NCBI GenBank assembly: GCA_031549535.1
Contig: JAVBPP010000111.1
Coordinates: forward strand, 1-27,914
Reading direction: 5' to 3'
Origin: JAVBPP01 sp031549535
GTDB taxonomy: Bacteria > Bacillota > Clostridia > Oscillospirales > Acutalibacteraceae
Length of the DNA: 27,914 nt
Shown here one piece after another: positions 22,453-27,914 of the stretch. The number at the start of each line of letters is the position of its first letter. Positions within the stretch are counted from its first letter, which is position 1. The position numbers and the translations under genes were made by a program. Under the pieces are notes generated by a model. It worked only from the letters and a program-made list of their open reading frames with translations, was not told the DNA's origin and searched no databases.

Positions 22453-24102
22453 ATGGATTTACAGCAGCAGCTCGCGGAGCTTTTATTCCCGCATATTACC
22501 AAAACGCCGGCGGACTACGAGGCATTGTACCCGCCGCGCAGTTTGCCGGAGGGGGCGCGTGTGACGCGCTTTGCGCCCAGCCCTACCGGCTTTCTACATA
22601 TGGGCAGCCTTTATCCGTCTTTTTTAAACCAATGGATGGCGCACGCCAGCGGCGGTGTGTTTTATTTGCGCATTGAGGATACGGACGCCAAGCGGGAGGT
22701 CAAGGACGGCGTGGCGGAAATCGTAAACGGCCTGCGGGAATTTGATATTATCCCGGATGAGGGCCCCCTGCCGGACGGCACGGAGCAGGGCGCTTACGGC
22801 CCCTACAGCCAGCGGCCACGCAAGGATATCTATCAGTGCTACGCCAAGGAGCTGGTCAAACAGGGGCTTGCTTACCCCTGTTTCTGCACGCCAGAGGAGC
22901 TGGAAGCCCTGCGCGCAGAGCAGGAGGCGCAGAACGTGAACAAGGGCTACTATGGCCAATGGGCCAGTTGCCGCTCCCTTAGCTTTGCTGCGCAGCAGGA
23001 GGCGATTGCGGCGGGGCGCCCTTATGTGCTGCGCCTGCGTTCAAACGGCAGCGGCAAGGTAACAATTGAGGACTTAATCCGCGGAAAAATTGAGATGCCC
23101 GCCAACGAGATGGACGCGGTTTTGCTCAAGACAGACGGCATCCCCACCTATCACTTTGCCCACGCGGTGGATGACCATTTGATGCGCACCACGCATGTCA
23201 TCCGCGGGGATGAATGGATTGCTTCTGTGCCCCTGCACCTGGAGCTGTTCCGCGTTTTGGGCTTTAAGCCGCCAAAGTATGCGCACATTGCCCCCTTGAT
23301 GAAGGAGGATAACGGCGGAAAACGCAAGCTTTCCAAGCGCAAGGATCCGGAGGCGGCGGTGAGCTATTTTGTGCGGGAGGGTTACCCCGCCCAAGCCGTG
23401 CATGAATATCTGGCAACGCTGGCCAACTCCAACTTTGAGGAGTGGCGCAAGGCCAACCCCACGGCGCCGCGAGATAGCTTTATGCTGAACTTTAAAAAGA
23501 TGAGCGCCAGCGGTGCGCTGTTTGACCTGGTGAAGCTCGTGGATGTGAGCAAAAACTACATTTCCCACATGCCGGCGCAGGCCGTTTATGAGCAGACCCT
23601 TGCGTGGGCAAAGCAATTTGATGCAGATTTGGCCGCGCTCTTAGAACGCGACCCCGGCTATGCGAAATGCATTTTTGCCATTGACCGTGACGTGCCCAAG
23701 CCCCGCAAGGATATTGCGAAATGGGGGGATGTCCGGGACTATTGCGCCTATTTCTTTGACACCTGCTTTTCCGGCACGTTTACCCTGCCGGAGCAGCTTG
23801 CCCCGGCGGACGCCGCCGCAATTTTGGAGGCTTACGCCGCCCAATATAACGATGCGCATGACCGCGACGGCTGGTTTAACCACATGAAAGCGCTCTGTGA
23901 GCCACTCGGCTTTACGCCGAATGTCAAGGAATACAAGCAGAACCCCGCGGCGTATAAGGGGCATATCGGCGATGTTTCCGCCGTGATACGCCTGGCCGTT
24001 ACAGGCCGGCAGAATTCCCCGGATTTGTATTCCATCCTGCAGCTGTTGGGGCGCGAGCGGGTGGTGAAGCGTTTGTTGCAAGCCCGTGAAAAACTGGCCT
24101 AA
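22453..24102 (+). CDS. gltX: Glutamyl-tRNA synthetase (long clostridial type)
   Basis: The enzyme charges tRNA-Glu with glutamate; in organisms without GlnRS it also mischarges tRNA-Gln. The 549-residue product is class I: signature FAPSPTGFLHMGS (40-52) with HMGS as the HIGH motif, YLRIEDTDAKREV (71-83), HAVDDHLMRTTHVIRGDEW (237-255), and KLSKR (292-296) as KMSKS. A C-terminal helical anticodon-binding domain follows. It is longer than the usual ~480-residue bacterial GluRS and resembles a ~550-residue form seen in Clostridia. ATG 22453 is chosen over TTG 22441 because GGAGGGTG lies five bases upstream. Whether it is discriminating cannot be told by eye. The next gene starts 28 bp after its stop. 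Confidence 0.95.
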   Translation: MDLQQQLAELLFPHITKTPADYEALYPPRSLPEGARVTRFAPSPTGFLHMGSLYPSFLNQWMAHASGGVFYLRIEDTDAKREVKDGVAEIVNGLREFDIIPDEGPLPDGTEQGAYGPYSQRPRKDIYQCYAKELVKQGLAYPCFCTPEELEALRAEQEAQNVNKGYYGQWASCRSLSFAAQQEAIAAGRPYVLRLRSNGSGKVTIEDLIRGKIEMPANEMDAVLLKTDGIPTYHFAHAVDDHLMRTTHVIRGDEWIASVPLHLELFRVLGFKPPKYAHIAPLMKEDNGGKRKLSKRKDPEAAVSYFVREGYPAQAVHEYLATLANSNFEEWRKANPTAPRDSFMLNFKKMSASGALFDLVKLVDVSKNYISHMPAQAVYEQTLAWAKQFDADLAALLERDPGYAKCIFAIDRDVPKPRKDIAKWGDVRDYCAYFFDTCFSGTFTLPEQLAPADAAAILEAYAAQYNDAHDRDGWFNHMKALCEPLGFTPNVKEYKQNPAAYKGHIGDVSAVIRLAVTGRQNSPDLYSILQLLGRERVVKRLLQAREKLA

Positions 24103-24130
24103 TTATTTTAATATAGAAAGGACTCCCACT

Positions 24131-24841
24131 ATGAAATTGCTTTATAAAATCGGCGCATCCCTGCTTGCCCTGGCCGGCATTTTAACGCTCTGCCTGTTAC
24201 CGCTCGTTTCCCTGCATGCCGCTGTACCTGTGTTGAGCTATGATTTAAATGTTGCCCCCAATCTCAAACAGCTGCTTAGCGGAAATTTGATGGAGACGCA
24301 AAATGAACAGGTCAACAAAATTTTATCCGACGCAAAATTTTCTACAGTTTGGGAAAACCTTGGCGAATTGCGCCCGGCCATTATTATTTGCGCAGTTTCT
24401 CTTTGCCTTGCGGTGCTGCTTATGGCCGCACTGATTCTGCTGCCCTTTTTTACGAAGAAGAAGACTGTAACTGCCGCCCTCAGCGGCGGGGGGCTGCTTT
24501 GTGCACTGAGTGCCTCCATATCCTTTGGTTTTTTCGCGTCCCCCATTAAGGACGGCAGCTTTGACGTTCTCTCCCTGCTGGGCGATGGGGCTCAGGCGCT
24601 TTCCACGGTGGTAAATACCATTTCAAAATTCACTGGCAATTTGTATCAAGTAAGCGTACTGAAGCCCGGCATTGCCATCACGCTATTCACCGTGTTATTT
24701 ATTCTAATTCTGTTTTGGAGCGTTCTGTTTTATGTCCTGGAAATCATGCTGGACGGCGGACGGCAGCCTAAAAAGCAAAAGCAGCTCACGCCTGCACAGC
24801 GCGCCGCCAAAAAGGCAAAACAAGATAAAAAACATAAGTGA
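24131..24841 (+). CDS. Hypothetical four-TM membrane protein, 236 aa
   Basis: I do not recognise this family. ATG 24131 has AAAGGA about ten bases upstream. Hydrophobic segments lie near residues 5-31, 84-108, 115-136 and 182-208. Between the first two is an extracytoplasmic or cytoplasmic loop with LSYDLNVAPNLKQLLSGNLM, and between the third and fourth a loop with DVLSLLGDGAQALSTVVNTI. The C-terminus (from about 210) is strongly basic, QPKKQKQLTPAQRAAKKAKQ, which should stay in the cytoplasm under the positive-inside rule; with four helices that puts the N-terminus inside as well. It has no transporter motif. It sits between gltX (28 bp) and the GH127 gene (9 bp), so it is probably translated from the same transcript. 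Confidence 0.8.
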   Translation: MKLLYKIGASLLALAGILTLCLLPLVSLHAAVPVLSYDLNVAPNLKQLLSGNLMETQNEQVNKILSDAKFSTVWENLGELRPAIIICAVSLCLAVLLMAALILLPFFTKKKTVTAALSGGGLLCALSASISFGFFASPIKDGSFDVLSLLGDGAQALSTVVNTISKFTGNLYQVSVLKPGIAITLFTVLFILILFWSVLFYVLEIMLDGGRQPKKQKQLTPAQRAAKKAKQDKKHK

Positions 24842-24850
24842 GGAACGGAC

Positions 24851-26710
24851 ATGGAGCGCGGAACCCCCATCTCTTATAAAAACGTCACCCTGCAGGACGG
24901 CTTTTGGAAACACAGGCAGGAAATCAACCGCACCGTCACCCTGCAGGCCGTGTATGACCGTTTTGAGGAAACCGGCCGCTTTGCTGCCCTGCGCTGCGTA
25001 TGCGACTATGAAAAAGGGAAAGAGCCCCATATTTTTTGGGACTCCGATGTTGCAAAATGGCTGGAATCCGCGGCTTACATTCTACAAAAAGCGCCGGATG
25101 CCAAGCTGGAGCAGCTTGTGGACGAAACCGTTGCGCTGATTTTGCAAAGCCAGGATGAGAGCGGCTATTTTAACAGCTATTTTTTGGTCTGTGAACCGGA
25201 TAACCGCTTTGGCAACCGGGACGCACACGAGCTTTACTGCGCGGGTCATCTGATGGAGGCCGCCGTGGCCTATTTTGAAGCCACGGGCAAGGACGCGTTT
25301 TTGCGCGGAATGTGTAAATACGCGGACTACATCGAACGCGTGTTCAAACTGGAGGACAGCGCCGAATTTGCCGCCTGCGGGCATGAGGAAATTGAGCTTG
25401 CGCTCGCAGCCCTCTACCGCTGCACGGGCGAAACACGCTACCTGGAGCTCGCCCGCCATTTTGTGGAAGTGCGCGGGCGGGATGAACGGGACGATAACCC
25501 GCTCTACTGGGCACATCCCAGCTACAGCCAAACCCACCTGCCCGTGCGCGAGCAGGAAACGGCCGAGGGGCATTGCGTACGCGCCATGTATCTCTACTGC
25601 GCCATGGCGGATTTGGCGCTGGAAACCGGGGATGAGAGCCTGCTGCAGGCGCTGCGCACCCTGTTTCACAACGTTGTGGATAAGCGCATGTATATCACGG
25701 GCGGCATTGGCTCCTCCAACGCGGGGGAGGCGTTTACCATTGACTATGATTTGCCCAACGCCACTTCCTACACCGAAACCTGCGCCGCCATCGGCCTTGC
25801 GCTGTTTGCGCGCCGCATGAGCCTGTTGGAGCCGGATTCCCTCTACGCGGATATTGCGGAAAAAGCGCTGTATAACGGCGTTCTTTCCGGCGTTTCGCTG
25901 GACGGCAAGGCTTTCTTCTATGAAAATCCTCTGGAGCGCGACCCGCTGCAGTTTGACAGGGATGTCAGCGTGCGCAGCGGCAAAACGCATTACCCGATTC
26001 TGGAACGGCAGGAGGTCTTTGGCTGCTCCTGCTGCCCGCCGAACATCACGCGTGTGATGGCCTCCCTGGGTTCGTTTTTGTATTCGAAGAGCGGCGACAC
26101 CCTGTTTATCCACCAATACACCGCCAACACAGCGCAGCCGGACGCCGGCTTTACCCTGACGCAGCAGACGGATTACCCTGCGAGCGGCAAGGTTCGCATC
26201 ATGGCAGAGGGCGGGCAGGGAAAAACGCTTGCCCTGCGCATTCCGCAGTGGTGCGCAAGCTTTTCTGTGAGCCTGAACGGCGGCGCAGTTGCAGCGGAGC
26301 CGCGCAAGGGTTATGTTTATATCCCCCTGCAAGAGCCGCGGTGCGAGATTCAGCTGACACTGGATATGCCTGCCAGGCTGATGGAGGCGAATCCCGCCGT
26401 GCAGGCGGACGCCGGACGGGTCTGCCTGACGCGCGGCCCCCTGGTTTATTGTTTGGAGGAGCGGGACAACGGCAAGCTCCTGCGCTCCCTCGCGGTGGAC
26501 AGCGCGCTGGACTGCACACTGTGCTATGACGAGGGCATGCAGGCCTACGCCATCGAAACCGACGGCTTCCGCCGCAGCGCGGCAAGCGACGCGCTCTACC
26601 TCCCCTACGCCAAACGCTGGGAGAGCACACGCCTGCGTTTCATCCCCTATTTTGCCTTCGCCAACCGCGGCGTAGGCGAGATGCTGGTTTGGGTGCAAGC
26701 GCGGGAGTAA
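24851..26710 (+). CDS. GH127 beta-L-arabinofuranosidase
   Basis: The 619-residue protein has the (alpha/alpha)6-barrel layout of GH127 (HypBA1 family), retaining enzymes that release L-arabinofuranose from plant hydroxyproline-rich glycoproteins using a zinc-bound cysteine nucleophile. All four zinc/catalytic residues are visible: E309 and C311 in TETCAAIG, and the C394-C395 pair in FGCSCCPPN (nucleophile C394). YITGGIGSS (281-289), DAHELYCAGH (124-133) and YENPLE (357-362) are further family signatures. There is no signal peptide, so it works in the cytoplasm on imported oligosaccharides, as HypBA1 does in bifidobacteria. ATG 24851 follows GAGGAACGGAC. It is 9 bp after the four-TM gene. No transporter for the substrate is adjacent; the GPH symporter at 7930 is one candidate. 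Confidence 0.93.
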   Translation: MERGTPISYKNVTLQDGFWKHRQEINRTVTLQAVYDRFEETGRFAALRCVCDYEKGKEPHIFWDSDVAKWLESAAYILQKAPDAKLEQLVDETVALILQSQDESGYFNSYFLVCEPDNRFGNRDAHELYCAGHLMEAAVAYFEATGKDAFLRGMCKYADYIERVFKLEDSAEFAACGHEEIELALAALYRCTGETRYLELARHFVEVRGRDERDDNPLYWAHPSYSQTHLPVREQETAEGHCVRAMYLYCAMADLALETGDESLLQALRTLFHNVVDKRMYITGGIGSSNAGEAFTIDYDLPNATSYTETCAAIGLALFARRMSLLEPDSLYADIAEKALYNGVLSGVSLDGKAFFYENPLERDPLQFDRDVSVRSGKTHYPILERQEVFGCSCCPPNITRVMASLGSFLYSKSGDTLFIHQYTANTAQPDAGFTLTQQTDYPASGKVRIMAEGGQGKTLALRIPQWCASFSVSLNGGAVAAEPRKGYVYIPLQEPRCEIQLTLDMPARLMEANPAVQADAGRVCLTRGPLVYCLEERDNGKLLRSLAVDSALDCTLCYDEGMQAYAIETDGFRRSAASDALYLPYAKRWESTRLRFIPYFAFANRGVGEMLVWVQARE

Positions 26711-26725
26711 TACCAATATCCAGTT

Positions 26726-27709
26726 TTAAGGCTGTATGGGGTAGTAAATCTTATTCGGATCATATTTTTTGCTCTTGCACTCCGGATAGGAGGATCGGTT
26801 CCATGTATGATCAGCTGCCGCTTTTTCATCATCAATGCAGAAATCAAAATATAATGCATTTCCTTCCAAAAGTGATCCATTATCAAACGTCACGTCAACA
26901 TGATACCAGGAGTCTCCTAACTTTATCATGTTCCATGAATGAGGATCTCCTCCTCCTTTCCCTATTACAATTTTACACTCTATCCCGACCATTTTCATCA
27001 AAAGTTTAAAGCAATTGGAAAAGCTTTCACAGTAACCCTCGCCGGTTATAAGCATTTCATATTTGTTTTGTTCTGTTGTAACTTTATAAACCGACTTCTC
27101 TATGAGATAATCATGCATCGCTTTCGCTTTTTGATATGCACTCATATCGGATTCTATGTTGTTATCTATTGCATTTTTGGCGGCATTAAAAATCTTTTTT
27201 TCATAGGATGTCAGTACTGACGTGTCTGCACTCTCATATGCATATACATACTTATCGGTGTCATATGCGAAAATCCGCTCTGTAGTAGCAGGCGGCTTTT
27301 TCTTTGTGGTTGGCTCCTCTTTTTTTGTAGCCGGCGGTTTCTTCGTCGTGCTAATTTTTTCAGGCGTAATCTCCTCTTTTTTCGTTGTATTGGTTGCGCC
27401 GCTTCCCTGGCTCCCGTTCGTTTTATCTATATCACTTGTGGTATTGGTATTACCGCCGGCCTGCGTGTTTGTTTGGTATGTATTGCTGTTATTGCTTTCT
27501 TGCGTATTGTCTGCTGCAGCGGTACTTGTACTACTAGCGGCAGCTTCCGCAACAGATTCCTCCTGCGTAGTGCCCTGGTTCACAGTATTGTTACTCGTGT
27601 CCCCCACACTTTCTGTAACACCGGGCCCCTTCCGGCATGCATGGAATAGTGTAGTTGCCGTACATGCCAACACAAGACACACGAAGAAAGCAAGGGTGCG
27701 TTTTTTCAT
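26726..27709 (-). CDS. Exported transglutaminase-like protein with Thr/Lys-rich linker
   Basis: The 327-residue protein has an N-terminal signal (FFVCLVLAC or LFHAC as possible lipobox), a low-complexity Ser/Thr/Asn linker (about 30-110), a Lys/Thr/Pro segment with an imperfect repeat (TTKKPPAT ... TTKKKPPATT, 121-143), and a C-terminal transglutaminase-like domain (about 160-320). The Cys-His-Asp triad is visible: C227 (GEGYCESF), H257 (GDPHSWNMI), D272 (WYHVDVTFD). Bacterial members of this fold act as proteases, peptidases or crosslinkers; the precise reaction is unknown. ATG 27709 is chosen because AGGAGGAAATCAAA precedes it; an ATG at 27745 lacks a ribosome site. The gene is visibly AT-richer than the GH127 gene it converges on, and only 15 bp separate the stops, with no obvious terminator. 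Confidence 0.87.
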   Translation of the reverse strand: MKKRTLAFFVCLVLACTATTLFHACRKGPGVTESVGDTSNNTVNQGTTQEESVAEAAASSTSTAAADNTQESNNSNTYQTNTQAGGNTNTTSDIDKTNGSQGSGATNTTKKEEITPEKISTTKKPPATKKEEPTTKKKPPATTERIFAYDTDKYVYAYESADTSVLTSYEKKIFNAAKNAIDNNIESDMSAYQKAKAMHDYLIEKSVYKVTTEQNKYEMLITGEGYCESFSNCFKLLMKMVGIECKIVIGKGGGDPHSWNMIKLGDSWYHVDVTFDNGSLLEGNALYFDFCIDDEKAAADHTWNRSSYPECKSKKYDPNKIYYPIQP

Positions 27710-27771
27710 TTTGATTTCCTCCTGTTGTAGTAACGTTACTTTCATCCCTTGTCCAGAATACCAATAATGGA

Positions 27772-27780
27772 TTTATACCA
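27772..27780 (-). promoter_or_regulatory. Candidate extended -10 of the transglutaminase-like gene
   Basis: The minus strand reads TGGTATAAA within a direct repeat of ATTGGTAT (27775-27782 and 27758-27765). An alternative promoter is TTGACA (27813-27808) with a poor -10, TAATGG, at 17 bp. The two cannot be separated by eye. Confidence 0.4.
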
Positions 27781-27834
27781 ATCTCCATTAGAATAAAGTG
27801 TACCCCGTGTCAAGGACAACATGGGTTTTTGCTC

Positions 27835-27863
27835 TTCCAAAATCAAAGGATATCAGCTATAGT
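27835..27863 (+). promoter_or_regulatory. Candidate promoter for the gene entering at the window end
   Basis: TTCCAA (27835-27840), 17 bp, TATAGT (27858-27863), followed by a leader of about 40 bases and GAGGAG. Confidence 0.4.
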
Positions 27864-27910
27864 AAAAGGGCTTTACCATTACGCAGGATAGTGCAACGCT
27901 GAGGAGCGAC

Positions 27911-27914
27911 ATGA
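27911..27914 (+). CDS. Start of a further gene, cut by the window edge
   Basis: ATG at 27911-27913 with GAGGAG at 27901-27906 and a promoter candidate upstream. Only the first codon is present, so the product cannot be named. Confidence 0.35.

Noticed and set aside
25082..26716. A 544-codon open frame on the minus strand across the GH127 gene
   Set aside because: It lies antisense to a gene with clear GH127 motifs; the product is low-information (His/Arg/Gln/Ala-rich), has no domain and no ribosome site. Long antisense frames are expected opposite GC-rich codons.

Overview
The window looks like chromosomal DNA from an anaerobic, spore-former-related Clostridia species, probably Oscillospiraceae/Ruminococcaceae-like. 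The evidence is an intact ctsR-mcsA-mcsB-clpC operon with CtsR boxes, a DUF4830 protein, a response regulator with a Spo0A-type output domain, a long clostridial-type GluRS, an LCP protein and a YhhN/lysoplasmalogenase. Most genes use GC-rich codons. Two stretches (about 6960-7930 and 26726-27914) are visibly AT-richer. The genus cannot be read from the sequence alone. I saw no rRNA, tRNA, CRISPR array, transposase or phage gene.

Layout. 1-982: the tail of a VanZ-like membrane protein converges on a DUF4830 protein across a shared terminator. 1117-5973: a small unknown protein, then the protein quality-control operon ctsR-mcsA-mcsB-clpC, whose promoter is bracketed by two perfect CtsR operators. 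6149-7424: a Spo0A-C-type response regulator and an XRE repressor are transcribed divergently from a 100-bp region that holds a 7-bp dyad. They are followed by a 54-codon gene. 7930-9408: a GPH/MelB-type sugar symporter starting with TTG. 9488-14473 (minus strand): operon rlmB, a 914-aa P-type-ATPase-like protein that has lost the catalytic aspartate, and a PdaC-like peptidoglycan deacetylase.

14702-18591: a serine hydrolase of the beta-lactamase/esterase fold, a lysoplasmalogenase-family membrane protein, and a membrane-anchored SGNH esterase. 18644-20356 (minus): an LCP cell-wall ligase with a long Thr-rich tail. 20623-22146: xylulokinase. 22147-22390: a gene-free stretch that reads like a dispersed intergenic repeat. 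22453-26710: gltX, an unknown four-TM protein and a GH127 beta-L-arabinofuranosidase, closely spaced. 26726-27709 (minus): an exported transglutaminase-like protein. The window ends at the start codon of a further gene.

How it fits together. Much of the accessory content concerns the cell envelope: PdaC-like deacetylase, LCP ligase, SGNH esterase, transglutaminase-like protein, lysoplasmalogenase. The rlmB/serine-hydrolase and LCP/xylB intergenic regions each carry a near-match to the WalR box (TGTWAH-N5-TGTWAH) with the same GAAAT spacer, which suggests shared envelope-stress control. The most unusual single element is the catalytically dead P1B-ATPase-like protein with a ~350-residue disordered cytoplasmic arm, co-transcribed with the deacetylase.
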